Shown: piece after piece, positions 33,633 through 41,892 of the stretch | Numbering within the stretch: the stretch's first letter is position 1 | Layout of the letters: every line of letters begins with the position of its first letter | Source: CAZOKH01 sp964580315 | GTDB taxonomy: Bacteria > Chloroflexota > Anaerolineae > Anaerolineales > Anaerolineaceae | Direction of reading: 5' to 3' | Length of the DNA stretch: 53,339 bases | Assembly: GCA_964580315.1 (NCBI GenBank) | Contig: CAZOKH010000009.1 | Location: 1 to 53,339, forward strand | Made by a program: the position numbers and the translations under genes | The notes under the pieces: generated by a model | Databases searched by the model: none | What the model was told of the DNA's origin: nothing | Seen by the model: only the letters and a program-made list of their open reading frames with translations

Positions 33633-34651
33633 TTCATGACCAGGTGGAACTTGTTCTAAAAGGCGACCGGGCTGCGCTGGCACGTGTGTTGACCGAGGTG
33701 GAAAATGACACGCCTGCCAGTCGTTATGCCCTGGATGTTTTATTCAGGCACACCGGGCGGGCGCACCTGGTGGGCGTCACCGGCGGGCCGGGCACAGGAA
33801 AATCATCGCTGGTGAATCAACTTGCTTCCCTGTACCGCCACCCGGCTGCAAGCGAAGCGGCTCAGCGTGTGGCCATCATCGCGGTCGATCCATCCAGCCC
33901 TTTCAGCGGCGGCGCCATTTTAGGCGACCGCATTCGCATGCGCGACCTGGCGGGCGACCCCGGGGTTTTTATCCGATCCATGGCGTCGCGCGGGGCAATG
34001 GGCGGGCTGGCGCATAAAACCATAGAATTTTCCCAGATTTTTGATGCCGCCGGTTACGAGGTGGTGATTATTGAAACAGTGGGCGCCGGGCAGGCAGAGG
34101 TGGATATTGCCAGCCTGGCGCATACCACCCTGGTGGTTGAAGCCCCCGGGCTGGGAGATGATATTCAGGCAATCAAAGCCGGGATTTTGGAAATAGCCGA
34201 TATTTTGGTGGTCAACAAAGCTGATTTACCCGGCGCTGAAAAAGCGGTGCACGCGCTGCGCGCCATGCTGGAACTTTCCAGGCCGGGATCGGGGTATGCC
34301 GGTGAACATGTGTTGGATGTTACAGTAAAAGCATCGGTTGAGATTCAACAGGCGGGCTGGACTGTGCCGGTTGTGCCGGCGATTGCCGTTCAACCCGGCG
34401 GGACGGAACAGCTTTTTCAGGAGGTGCAAGAGCACCTGGCTTATTTGCACACCAGTGGAGAGTGGCAGCGTAGAGAACAGAATCGTTTGCAGCGCATGCT
34501 GTTTGAAACCGTGCGCGATACGCTGGAAGCCCGCTGGCGTGAGAAAGTTCCTGAACAACAACTGCTGAGCATTTTGGATGATGTTAAGAAGCGGCATTTG
34601 TCCATCCATGATGCTGTTCAAAAATTATTGCCAGAAGCAACAAAATTGTAA
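33620..34651 (+). CDS. meaB: MeaB/ArgK-type GTPase, mutase chaperone
   Basis: 343 residues. It is a G3E-family GTPase that loads and protects the B12 cofactor of acyl-CoA mutases. The P-loop is GVTGGPGTGKSSLVNQLA. Further motifs are VAIIAVDPSSPFSGGAILGD, VVIIETVGAGQAEVDIA and VVNKADLPGAE. The start is TTG at 33620, with GAGGG at 33608-33612 giving 7-base spacing; it overlaps the upstream gene by 13 bases. An in-frame ATG at 33545 would lie deep in the upstream gene. The overlap makes co-translation with the B12 subunit likely. Confidence 0.92.
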   Translation: MSSVIHDQVELVLKGDRAALARVLTEVENDTPASRYALDVLFRHTGRAHLVGVTGGPGTGKSSLVNQLASLYRHPAASEAAQRVAIIAVDPSSPFSGGAILGDRIRMRDLAGDPGVFIRSMASRGAMGGLAHKTIEFSQIFDAAGYEVVIIETVGAGQAEVDIASLAHTTLVVEAPGLGDDIQAIKAGILEIADILVVNKADLPGAEKAVHALRAMLELSRPGSGYAGEHVLDVTVKASVEIQQAGWTVPVVPAIAVQPGGTEQLFQEVQEHLAYLHTSGEWQRREQNRLQRMLFETVRDTLEARWREKVPEQQLLSILDDVKKRHLSIHDAVQKLLPEATKL

Positions 34652-34684
34652 GCGGATAATTGAGAATCGAAAGCGTGTGTGGGG

Positions 34685-34716
34685 TATAATTCATTAGAGG
34701 ACAGTTTTCAAAACTG
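34685..34716 (+). promoter_or_regulatory. aspS promoter -10 and leader hairpin
   Basis: TATAAT at 34685-34690 is followed by CAGTTTT-C-AAAACTG (34702-34716), a 7-bp stem with a single-base spacer. A -35-like TTGAGA lies 19 bases upstream. The hairpin has no T-run, and its small loop suggests a DNA site rather than a terminator. Confidence 0.35.
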
Positions 34717-34747
34717 CACCCTCAAATTTTAAGGAGAAGAATAGATT

Positions 34748-36067
34748 ATGGAGCGGACTCTCATTGGCGATTTGCGGAAGTCCATAGATCAAACTGTTAA
34801 AATTCAGGGCTGGTTGCAAACGCTGCGCGATCAGAAGAAGATGCAGTTTTTGATTATGCGTGACCGCACCGGGCTGGTTCAGGTTGCGGTGGAAAAAGCG
34901 GCGCATCCTGAACTGGCAGAGAAAATTTCTTTGCTGGGCGCCGAAAGCGCCCTGACCATTACCGGTAAAGTGATTGACAATCCGATTGTCAAACTGGGCG
35001 GGCTGGAAATTCTACTGGAAGACCTGGTGATCGAGAGCGCTGCAGAGCCTCAAACGCCGTTCGATCCATTTGGTGAAGCCATGCCTGCGGTAGATTTTCG
35101 CCTGGACTGGCGCTACCTGGATTTGCGCCGCAAACAAAACTTGCTCATCTTTGAGGTTCAAACCACCCTTGAGATGGCCATGCGCGAATTTTGGGTCAAA
35201 CACAATTTCATCGAGATTCATACGCCCAAAATCATCAGTACCGCCAGCGAAGGCGGCGCCGAGGTATTCCAGATTGATTATTTTGAACGGAAAGCCTACC
35301 TGGCGCAGTCTCCGCAGTTTTACAAACAAATGGCCATGGCAGCCGGTTTTGAACGTGTGTTTGAAATTGGCCCCGTGTTCCGCGCCGATCCTTCCTTTAC
35401 TTCACGTCACATGACCGAGTTCACCGGCATTGACATGGAAATGTCATGGATCGACTCACATGAAGATGTGATGGCGTTCATGGAGCAGTGGTTGAACTAT
35501 TCCTACCAGCGGGTGAAAGACGTGCACGGCGCGCAAATAGCCGAACTGTTTGGCTTTGAGTTGGAAGTTCCCAGCCTGCCGTTCCCGCGCATTCCCATGC
35601 AGGAAGCGCACCGCATTTTGAAAGAAGTGGGCTATGAGCTGCCCCGCGACAAGAAAGATGACCTTGATCCCGGTGGCGAACGCGCCCTGGCTGATTATGT
35701 GAAAAGCAAATTCAACCACGATTTTGTGTTTCTAATCGATTGGTCAAGCACGGTGCGGCCTTTCTATCACATGCGCCATCCTGATAATTCGCAGTTGACC
35801 CGCAGCTTTGACCTGATCGCCCACGGCCTTGAAATTACCACCGGCGCGCAGCGCGAACACCGCTATGATGTGCTGGTGAAACAAGCCCAGGAAAAGGGTG
35901 TCGCCCTGGAAACGATCCAGTTTTACCTGGATTTCTTCCGCTTTGGCTGCCCGCCGCACGGCGGCTTTGGCCTGGGGCTGTCGCGCCTGCTGATGATTAT
36001 GCTCCAGTTGGGCAATATTCGCGATTCGGTATTTTTGTTCCGCGGACCCAATCGGTTAAATCCATAA
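34748..36067 (+). CDS. aspS: Aspartyl-tRNA synthetase, archaeal type
   Basis: 439 residues, the length of archaeal/eukaryotic-type AspRS; ordinary bacterial AspRS has about 590 with an inserted GAD domain, which is absent here. The N-terminal OB fold (about 15-100) binds the anticodon. Class II motifs follow: motif 2 near FEIGPVFRADPSFTSRHMTE and motif 3 GGFGLGLSRLLMIMLQLGNI. The aspartate-site segment EGGAEVFQIDYF and QSPQFYKQMAM also match. Enzymes of this type are often non-discriminating, charging both tRNA-Asp and tRNA-Asn, with Asn then made by a tRNA amidotransferase. AAGGAG precedes the start. The acetyltransferase remnant, prs and mutM follow closely. Confidence 0.93.
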   Translation: MERTLIGDLRKSIDQTVKIQGWLQTLRDQKKMQFLIMRDRTGLVQVAVEKAAHPELAEKISLLGAESALTITGKVIDNPIVKLGGLEILLEDLVIESAAEPQTPFDPFGEAMPAVDFRLDWRYLDLRRKQNLLIFEVQTTLEMAMREFWVKHNFIEIHTPKIISTASEGGAEVFQIDYFERKAYLAQSPQFYKQMAMAAGFERVFEIGPVFRADPSFTSRHMTEFTGIDMEMSWIDSHEDVMAFMEQWLNYSYQRVKDVHGAQIAELFGFELEVPSLPFPRIPMQEAHRILKEVGYELPRDKKDDLDPGGERALADYVKSKFNHDFVFLIDWSSTVRPFYHMRHPDNSQLTRSFDLIAHGLEITTGAQREHRYDVLVKQAQEKGVALETIQFYLDFFRFGCPPHGGFGLGLSRLLMIMLQLGNIRDSVFLFRGPNRLNP

Positions 36068-36088
36068 TAGAGGTTTGGAGAAAAGCGG

Positions 36089-36525
36089 ATGATCCTGGGT
36101 AAACGGGTGCGACTATGCCCGATTGAACATGACAACCTGCCGTTTCTGGCGGATTGGTTGAATGACCCTGATGTCCGACGCTATCTCAGTTTTTATTTAC
36201 CAGTATCCATATCAGACGAAGAAAAATGGCTGAAAGTGCAGCAAGAGAAAGAACCGGCTGCCCAGCCATTTCTTCTTGAGGTAAAGGATCGGGATGGTTG
36301 GCTGCCCATCGGTGAAATTGGTTTTCATAACCTTAATTTGCACGCCATTCGATTGAGAGTAATAGACCAGAACACACGCGCCATTTGCTGCATAAAAAGC
36401 TGGGTTTTGTTGAAGAAGGGCGCATGCGTGAGGCGCAGTTTCACGATGGCGAATATTTAGATGTAAATTTAATGAGCATCCTGCGTTCAGATTGGAGAGA
36501 GCAGGATATGAAGGAGTTAGCCTGA
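36089..36525 (+). pseudogene. Decayed GNAT (RimJ/RimL-like) acetyltransferase
   Basis: The first frame starts at an ATG at 36089 with GGAG upstream and reads a normal GNAT N terminus up to PIGEIGFHNLNLH. There it jumps directly to the AIRLRV segment that normally comes about 35 residues later, so the acetyl-CoA binding region is missing. Near 36381-36382 one base is lost: the frame then ends early at 36460, while another frame continues as RHLLHKKLGFVEEGRMREAQ to a stop at 36523-36525, the expected GNAT ending. Two independent lesions mark it as non-functional. The old stop overlaps the prs start (TGATG), showing the gene was once coupled to prs. Confidence 0.8.
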
Positions 36526-37517
36526 TGCCTACTTTAAGTCCGCGGCATGAACGAATGATGTATGGCGATGTCAAAATTTATGCCGGGCGAGCCTGCCCCG
36601 AACTGGCAGAAAAAATTGCCGCCTATATCAACAAGCCGCTGTGTGGCGTGGATATCGTTACATTTCCCAATGAAAATATTTTTGTCAAATTGCAATCCAG
36701 TGTGCGCGGGCAAGACTGTTTTGTCATTCAGACCACCAGTTCACCGGTGCACCGTAACCTGATGGAATTATTGATTCTTATTCAAACATTACGCCTGGAT
36801 TCTGCATCGCGTGTCACCGCGGTTGTGCCCTACCTCACCTATGCGCGCTCAGATAAAAAAGATCAGCCGCGCGTTCCCATTACGGCGCGCCTGGTGTGCG
36901 ATATGCTGGAAGTGGCCGGCGCTGACCGCTACATCACACTGGACCTGCACGCCGGTCAGATACAGGGTTTCTTCTCCATTCCTGGTGATGTGCTGACCGC
37001 GTTCCACATCCTCTCCGATTATGTGGCAACGCTGCGGCCTCAATTGCACCGCCCGGTTGTGGTGACCGCTGACCTGGGTTTTGCCAAAAAAGCGCGCAAT
37101 TATGCCGCTCGCATTGATGCCCCGCTGGCGTTCATTGAGAAGCGCCGTTTGGCAAACGATGCCACCGCCGAAGCCCTGACCGTGATCGGTGAAGTGCGCG
37201 ACCACGATGTGATCATCGTGGATGACGAGATTTCCACCGGCGGTTCGATGGTGGAAGCTGTGAACCTGCTGAAGCAAAATGGCGCACGCAATGTGTACAT
37301 TGTGTTTGTGCATCCGGTTTTGTCAGCCAATGCCATTGACCGGCTGGTCAATTTGCCTGTGACACAGTACATCACCACCGACACCATTCCGATTCCACGC
37401 GAACGCGCTGCTTTATTGGGCGACCGCCTGAAAATTTTGACTGTTTCGAAATTGATTGGAGAAGTCATTTTGCGCACCAATGAGGGGCGCAGCGTGGGCG
37501 AACTGTTCAACGAGTAA
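36525..37517 (+). CDS. prs: Ribose-phosphate pyrophosphokinase (PRPP synthetase)
   Basis: 330 residues. It makes PRPP from ribose 5-phosphate and ATP for nucleotide, His, Trp and NAD synthesis. AAGGAG at 36511-36516 selects ATG 36525. Signatures: VVPYLTYARSDKKDQPRVPI, LDLHAGQIQGFF, the flexible loop region EKRRLAND and the PRPP-binding loop DVIIVDDEISTGGSM. The region VVTADLGFAKKAR differs somewhat from the usual SPDxGG form. It lies between the decayed acetyltransferase gene and mutM, 16 bases before the latter, and is probably read with aspS. Confidence 0.92.
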   Translation: MPTLSPRHERMMYGDVKIYAGRACPELAEKIAAYINKPLCGVDIVTFPNENIFVKLQSSVRGQDCFVIQTTSSPVHRNLMELLILIQTLRLDSASRVTAVVPYLTYARSDKKDQPRVPITARLVCDMLEVAGADRYITLDLHAGQIQGFFSIPGDVLTAFHILSDYVATLRPQLHRPVVVTADLGFAKKARNYAARIDAPLAFIEKRRLANDATAEALTVIGEVRDHDVIIVDDEISTGGSMVEAVNLLKQNGARNVYIVFVHPVLSANAIDRLVNLPVTQYITTDTIPIPRERAALLGDRLKILTVSKLIGEVILRTNEGRSVGELFNE

Positions 37518-37533
37518 ACACGGAGGTTGCTGC

Positions 37534-38403
37534 TTGCCTGAATTACCGGAAGTGGAAACAATAGCCCGGTCACTGCGCAGCGGCGGGGTTGGCAAAAGAA
37601 CTGACCTGTCTATTTTGGGACGGCGGGTAAAAACTGCCAGCGTGTTATGGGATCGCGCCATTGCACAACCGCAACCGGTTGAATTTTCCCGGCAACTGCA
37701 GGGACAAACGGTCAACAATGTTGGGCGGCGGGGGAAATTCTTGACCATTCAACTCGACCGGGACAGTTTGCTGGTGCACTTGCGTATGAGCGGCGATTTG
37801 CGTGTTGAACCGGATGAAATTCAATTGAATCAAACTCACGACCGGGTGCTGGTCTCATTTGATGACGGCATCCGGCTTGTCTTTAACGATCCCCGCAAAT
37901 TCGGGCGCATGTGGCTTACCAATCAACCGGAGGAGATGCTGGGAAAACTGGGATTGGAACCGTTTGACCCGGCGTTGGATGAGGGAGTGTTTCACCAGCG
38001 GTTAAGTCAGCATAGGCGGCAGTTAAAACCGCTGCTGCTTGATCAAACATTCCTGGCTGGAATGGGGAATATCTATACTGATGAATCTTTGCACCTGGCA
38101 GGTTTGCATCCCCTGGCAATTGCCAACCGCCTGAACCGCGAACAGAGCAGCCGTCTGTTGCAGGCCATACGCCAGGTACTATCTGAGGGCATCCAACGCA
38201 ACGGCGCCAGCATTGACTGGGTGTACCGCGGCGGCGAATTCCAAAACGTATTTCGAGTTTATCAACGCACCGGGCAATTGTGCCCGGTTTGTGGGACGAT
38301 AATTAAACGGATGGTGGTTGGACAGCGCGGCACGCATGTCTGCCCGGTGTGCCAGCCGTTGGAACAACTGGCCGCGCAACGGCAGGAGGGAACCCATGGT
38401 TGA
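37534..38403 (+). CDS. mutM: Formamidopyrimidine-DNA glycosylase
   Basis: 289 residues. It removes oxidised purines such as 8-oxoguanine and cleaves the abasic site. The start is TTG at 37534, with GGAGG at 37522-37526; this places the catalytic Pro2 and Glu3 right after the initiator (PELPEVETIARSL), as the mechanism requires. The helix-two-turn-helix is near FLAGMGNIYTDESLHLAGLH. The C-terminal zinc finger reads CPVCG, then THVCPVC. It overlaps the next gene by 8 bases. The N-terminal extension seen if translation began at 37456 is not credible because it would bury Pro2. Confidence 0.94.
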   Translation: MPELPEVETIARSLRSGGVGKRTDLSILGRRVKTASVLWDRAIAQPQPVEFSRQLQGQTVNNVGRRGKFLTIQLDRDSLLVHLRMSGDLRVEPDEIQLNQTHDRVLVSFDDGIRLVFNDPRKFGRMWLTNQPEEMLGKLGLEPFDPALDEGVFHQRLSQHRRQLKPLLLDQTFLAGMGNIYTDESLHLAGLHPLAIANRLNREQSSRLLQAIRQVLSEGIQRNGASIDWVYRGGEFQNVFRVYQRTGQLCPVCGTIIKRMVVGQRGTHVCPVCQPLEQLAAQRQEGTHG

Positions 38404-39109
38404 TATTCAAGTGCTGTATATGTTTCTGGGGGGATTCACCATTTTTGCATTTTTGATTGGCGCGGCAGCCGGCTGGTGGCTGGGAGGGAGATCGGGATCC
38501 AAACGCAGGGAAAAACCGGTTGAAAAACCACCTGCCGCCGAACAACCAGGCGACAAAATTGAAATTTTGCGCTTTGTGCGCGAACGCGATAATGGAGCGT
38601 TGGTGATGGAAATGCGCGGCAAGGTTTACCACCGGTCGCAAGAGTTGACCGATGTGGAACGAAAAAACCTTGTGCGTTTTGGACGTGATTGGCTGAAATG
38701 GCTGGGCGCACCAGAAGCACCGCAGCCGCCGGCGGAAAACGAGGGTGGTGAAACGGCTCAGGTGAAACCTGATGCCCCGGCAATGCCTGGGTCTGATGAG
38801 CCGCAGCCCGTAAGACTTGAAGAGGTCGCCGTTCAACCGGTTAAGGCCAGGCCGGCGCCGCCAGCAACCCCGGTGGAAGACGCGGTCATGCCTGTGAGTA
38901 TCGTAGCCCAGATTGACGAAATTTTGCAGGAATTTTTATCCCTGTCGCCCCTGGCAAATAAGAAAATCAAATTAACCGAAGATCCTGACCAGGGTGTGAT
39001 GGTTTGGGTGGACAGCCAGTGTTACTCAGGTGTGGACGGCGTGCCCGACCCGGAAGTGCGCGCCTTGCTGCGCAAAGCGGCGCAAGAATGGGAGAAACGC
39101 AGCGGGTAA
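38396..39109 (+). CDS. Membrane-anchored protein of unknown function
   Basis: 237 residues. ATG 38396 is preceded by AGGAGGG and overlaps the mutM end by 8 bases; an in-frame ATG at 38318 is less likely. One hydrophobic helix (about 9-27) is followed by a Gly/Arg/Lys-rich stretch, so the bulk is cytoplasmic. Two small folded segments are visible: about 55-100 (LRFVRERDNGALVMEMRGKV) and about 165-237 (QIDEILQEFLSLSPLANKKI, then GVMVWVDSQCYSGVDGVPDP), joined by a Pro/Glu/Ala-rich linker. I do not recognise the family. It is the last gene of the aspS-prs-mutM group. Confidence 0.7.
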   Translation: MVDIQVLYMFLGGFTIFAFLIGAAAGWWLGGRSGSKRREKPVEKPPAAEQPGDKIEILRFVRERDNGALVMEMRGKVYHRSQELTDVERKNLVRFGRDWLKWLGAPEAPQPPAENEGGETAQVKPDAPAMPGSDEPQPVRLEEVAVQPVKARPAPPATPVEDAVMPVSIVAQIDEILQEFLSLSPLANKKIKLTEDPDQGVMVWVDSQCYSGVDGVPDPEVRALLRKAAQEWEKRSG

Positions 39110-39117
39110 ACTTCTTC

Positions 39118-39576
39118 TTACCCTAAATTGTGATTTAATATCTCCAACACCTGATCGCGGCTGATTTGCAAGCGTTCAGAAACCGATGCCGTCAGGCGCT
39201 CCAGCAGCACTGCGCTGGTTTCAGGAGATTGTTCTAATCTTTCGCGCAGTCGTTTTCCATCCAGTCGATATGCTTCGCAGTCCTCAACTGCTGAAGCGCC
39301 GGAGGTATATTGCGGTCGCCCCAGGATGGTTGACCAGCCAAACACACCACCGGCGGGAATGTGTGCAACCACCAGTGAAGGCCCGTCGTAAGGTTTGTAT
39401 TGCACCACCACTTCACCTTTTGAGAGGATATAAAGGTATGCGGCGGTTTCACCCTGTTCGAATATCTTGGTCCCTTTGGGAAATTGACAGGTTGAAATTA
39501 ATGGATCCAACAGACAGCATTGTTCCTGCGTCAGACCTTGAAAAATGGATAAATTGAGATAATCGCGATTACACAT
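39118..39576 (-). CDS. Cyclic-nucleotide-binding domain protein without DNA-binding domain
   Basis: 152 residues of cNMP-binding beta-barrel (FPKGTKIFEQGETAAYLYIL, SKGEVVVQY, then IPAGGVFGWSTILGRPQYTS). The phosphate-binding cassette, usually 'FGExALL...RxAT', is altered (FGWSTILGRPQYTSGASA) and lacks the Glu and Arg that hold the cyclic phosphate. It may therefore bind another ligand. No helix-turn-helix follows; the C-terminal ~45 residues are helical only. No Shine-Dalgarno sequence is visible before the ATG at 39576. The gene converges with the membrane-anchored protein gene (8-base gap). Confidence 0.82.
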   Translation of the reverse strand: MCNRDYLNLSIFQGLTQEQCCLLDPLISTCQFPKGTKIFEQGETAAYLYILSKGEVVVQYKPYDGPSLVVAHIPAGGVFGWSTILGRPQYTSGASAVEDCEAYRLDGKRLRERLEQSPETSAVLLERLTASVSERLQISRDQVLEILNHNLG

Positions 39577-39782
39577 ATTAGAATGTTAACAATGCGTCAT
39601 GCTGGATAGTAGTGGCATATATCCTAAATGTGGAGACAATCCTCATTCTGAAAAAGTAAATTTCGCATGTTATGATTATGACAATTTTACAGGTTGTGTT
39701 ATGACGTGCAATGGATTATGTAATGTAACTTCATTGTAGAATACGCATCTGTAATTTTATAAATATCCAATTGGAGGTAATC

Positions 39783-40181
39783 ATGGAAATGATTGTTGAA
39801 TTTCCTGGCGGCGACCGCGTGGACGCCCATTATAAAGGTTTCACAGTGAACACTGATCAACGCAGCGAGACTGGCGAGCAAAGCGCTCCATCTCCGTTTT
39901 CTCTATTTTTGGCTTCTCTGGGAACCTGTGCCGGAATTTATGTAAAGCGTTTTTGCGACCAGCGCGGCATTTCTTCAGAAGGTATTCGCATTGTGCAGCG
40001 CGATCACCGTGATGAACAATCAGGTATGGTGCATTTGATCGAAATGGAAATTCAGGTTCCTCCAACGTTTCCAGAGAAGTACATCAAGGCGCTGGCAAAC
40101 ACAGCCGAGTTGTGTTCAGTTAAACGACATTTAGCATCTCCGCCTAAGTTCAACACCTACACCAAAGTGGTTGCAGAATGA
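39783..40181 (+). CDS. OsmC family peroxide-reductase-like protein
   Basis: 132 residues. The start at 39783 follows GGAGG at 39773-39777; the in-frame TTG at 39771 overlaps that site and is unlikely. Both redox cysteines of OsmC/Ohr proteins are present: the first in SLGTCAGIYVKRF and the second in AELCSVKRHL. Members reduce organic hydroperoxides or act on related substrates. It is divergent from the cNMP-binding gene. A similar gene lies at 51540-51965 but differs strongly in sequence. Confidence 0.88.
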   Translation: MEMIVEFPGGDRVDAHYKGFTVNTDQRSETGEQSAPSPFSLFLASLGTCAGIYVKRFCDQRGISSEGIRIVQRDHRDEQSGMVHLIEMEIQVPPTFPEKYIKALANTAELCSVKRHLASPPKFNTYTKVVAE

Positions 40182-40187
40182 ACCCGG

Positions 40188-40210
40188 GCCGGTCAAAATG
40201 ACCGGCTGCA
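40188..40210 (+). terminator. Possible weak terminator between OsmC and tpiA
   Basis: An 8-bp stem (40188-40195 with 40199-40206) has a 3-base loop. Only a weak T-run follows (TGCATTTCT). It may reduce rather than block read-through. Confidence 0.4.
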
Positions 40211-40255
40211 TTTCTGGTAAAATGAAATAAATCCTTTTCATATACGAGGTTCAAA

Positions 40256-41014
40256 ATGCGTAAACCTATGGTTGCAGGCAATTGGAAGATGTTCAAGACC
40301 GTCCAGGAAGCTGCCAAACTGGTGCAGGATATGCTGCCCGTGTTGCAGTCTTACCCGACAGTTGATCGTGTGATGTGCCCTCCTTTCACCTCCTTGATGG
40401 CCGTCTCAGCCATGCTGGAAAAAACCGGCATCGGCCTGGGCGCGCAGAATATGCACTGGGAAGAATCAGGGGCATTCACCGGTGAAGTGGCGCCTGGCAT
40501 GGTAAAAGAATTTTGCCAGTACGTGATCATCGGCCATTCCGAGCGGCGCGCCTATTTTGCCGAAACGGATGAAACAGTGAATTTAAAACTCAAAGCCGCT
40601 TTCAAAAATGGTTTAACCCCCATTATGTGTGTGGGTGAAACCCTGGAAGAAAACGAAGCCAAACGCACCGCTGAAGTTGTGCGCCGCCAGGTGTTGGAAG
40701 GCGCCAAAGGCTTATCTCCCGAGCAGGCTGAGGTGTTGGTGATTGCCTATGAACCTGTGTGGGCCATCGGCACTGGCAAAGCTGCCAACGGCGAGATTGC
40801 CAACGCCGTGGTGAAAGACATCATCCGCCCGGCTCTCAAAGATATGTACGGTGAGAAAATTTCACAGGCTGTGCGTGTGTTGTACGGCGGCTCTGTCAAG
40901 GGAGCCAATGCAGCCGAATACTTTGGTCAACCCGACATCGACGGCGCCCTGGTTGGCGGCGCTTCATTGAAGGTTGAGGACTTTGGACAAATTGTAGCTG
41001 CCGCTGCCAAGTGA
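40256..41014 (+). CDS. tpiA: Triose-phosphate isomerase
   Basis: 252 residues, the usual length. It interconverts dihydroxyacetone phosphate and glyceraldehyde 3-phosphate in glycolysis and gluconeogenesis. The active-site residues are all visible: Lys in AGNWKMFK, His in IIGHSERRAYF and Glu in VIAYEPVWAIGTGKAA, with the phosphate loop VLYGGSVKGANA. The stop overlaps the GTG start of the following membrane protein gene by 4 bases. Confidence 0.97.
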   Translation: MRKPMVAGNWKMFKTVQEAAKLVQDMLPVLQSYPTVDRVMCPPFTSLMAVSAMLEKTGIGLGAQNMHWEESGAFTGEVAPGMVKEFCQYVIIGHSERRAYFAETDETVNLKLKAAFKNGLTPIMCVGETLEENEAKRTAEVVRRQVLEGAKGLSPEQAEVLVIAYEPVWAIGTGKAANGEIANAVVKDIIRPALKDMYGEKISQAVRVLYGGSVKGANAAEYFGQPDIDGALVGGASLKVEDFGQIVAAAAK

Positions 41015-41781
41015 GTGCGGCGCTGCTAAAAGCCAGTCTCACACTGCTGGTTTGCCTGCTGTTTTTTCTGGTGGTGCAGCGCTGGCTGCACCGTGAGATT
41101 CAAGCTGTGCTGTTGATTCTCACAGGCAGGCAAGATGTGGTGATTGGCCTGTTTTCATTGTTGTTCTTGCCCGGTGTGCTGCTGCACGAAGGCAGCCACT
41201 ATCTGACGGCATGCTTGCTGGGAGTGAAGACGGGCAGGTTTTCTGTGCTGCCGCAGCGTTTGCCCAACGGCAGGCTGCGCCTGGGATATGTGGAAACCGC
41301 ACAGACGAATATCATCAAAGATGCACTTATCGGCGCTGCCCCGCTCTTCAGTGGTGGGGCAGCGTTGATTTACCTGGGCATTTACCGCCTGGGGTTTTTA
41401 ACCCTGGGACAATTTGTACAGGCCGGCGAATGGCAAAATTTTTGGAATGCCTTGCCCGGACTTCCGCAACAGCCAGATTTCTGGTTGTGGGCTTACCTGG
41501 CTTTTACCATCAGCAGCACCATGCTTCCATCGGCTTCTGACCGGCGCGCCTGGCTGCCCATTGGACTGGCGTTGGCGGTGTTGTTTGGTTTATTGGCAGC
41601 GGTGGGCGCTGCCCAATGGATGGCTGCACAGCTTGCCAGTGGAATTCCTGTGCTGCTTTCAGGTTTGAACCTGGTTTTTGGCACCAGCCTGGTTTTGCAC
41701 ATTGCGCTTGGCTTGCCCACCTGGGGGCTGCGGTTGTCGCTCAGCCGTTTGCTTGGAGTTGAAGTTACCACGACTACCTGA
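41011..41781 (+). CDS. Membrane protein with an HExxH motif (M50-like)
   Basis: 256 residues starting at GTG 41011, overlapping the tpiA stop. There are about six hydrophobic helices. His59-Glu60-x-x-His63 lies inside or at the edge of the second or third helix (LLFLPGVLLHEGSHYLTACL), the arrangement of intramembrane M50/site-2 zinc proteases. A conserved-looking luminal loop follows (VLPQRLPNGRLRLGYVETAQ). I cannot see the second M50 motif with its Asp ligand, so it may be a divergent protease or a non-catalytic relative. The link to tpiA is positional only. Confidence 0.7.
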   Translation: MSAALLKASLTLLVCLLFFLVVQRWLHREIQAVLLILTGRQDVVIGLFSLLFLPGVLLHEGSHYLTACLLGVKTGRFSVLPQRLPNGRLRLGYVETAQTNIIKDALIGAAPLFSGGAALIYLGIYRLGFLTLGQFVQAGEWQNFWNALPGLPQQPDFWLWAYLAFTISSTMLPSASDRRAWLPIGLALAVLFGLLAAVGAAQWMAAQLASGIPVLLSGLNLVFGTSLVLHIALGLPTWGLRLSLSRLLGVEVTTTT

Positions 41782-41892
41782 ATTGTTTATTTTATATATA
41801 TAATTCTTTAATCAAATTCCAATACGGGGGATTTACAATATTGCCTGAGCGGCAACATGGGGAAGCCGCGATTACTGATGGAGGGTGAAATT

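Noticed and set aside
41841..41855. TTGCC-TGAGC-GGCAA inverted repeat before clpB
   Set aside because: Five-base arms are too short to separate from chance, and the sequence matches neither CIRCE nor HAIR elements.
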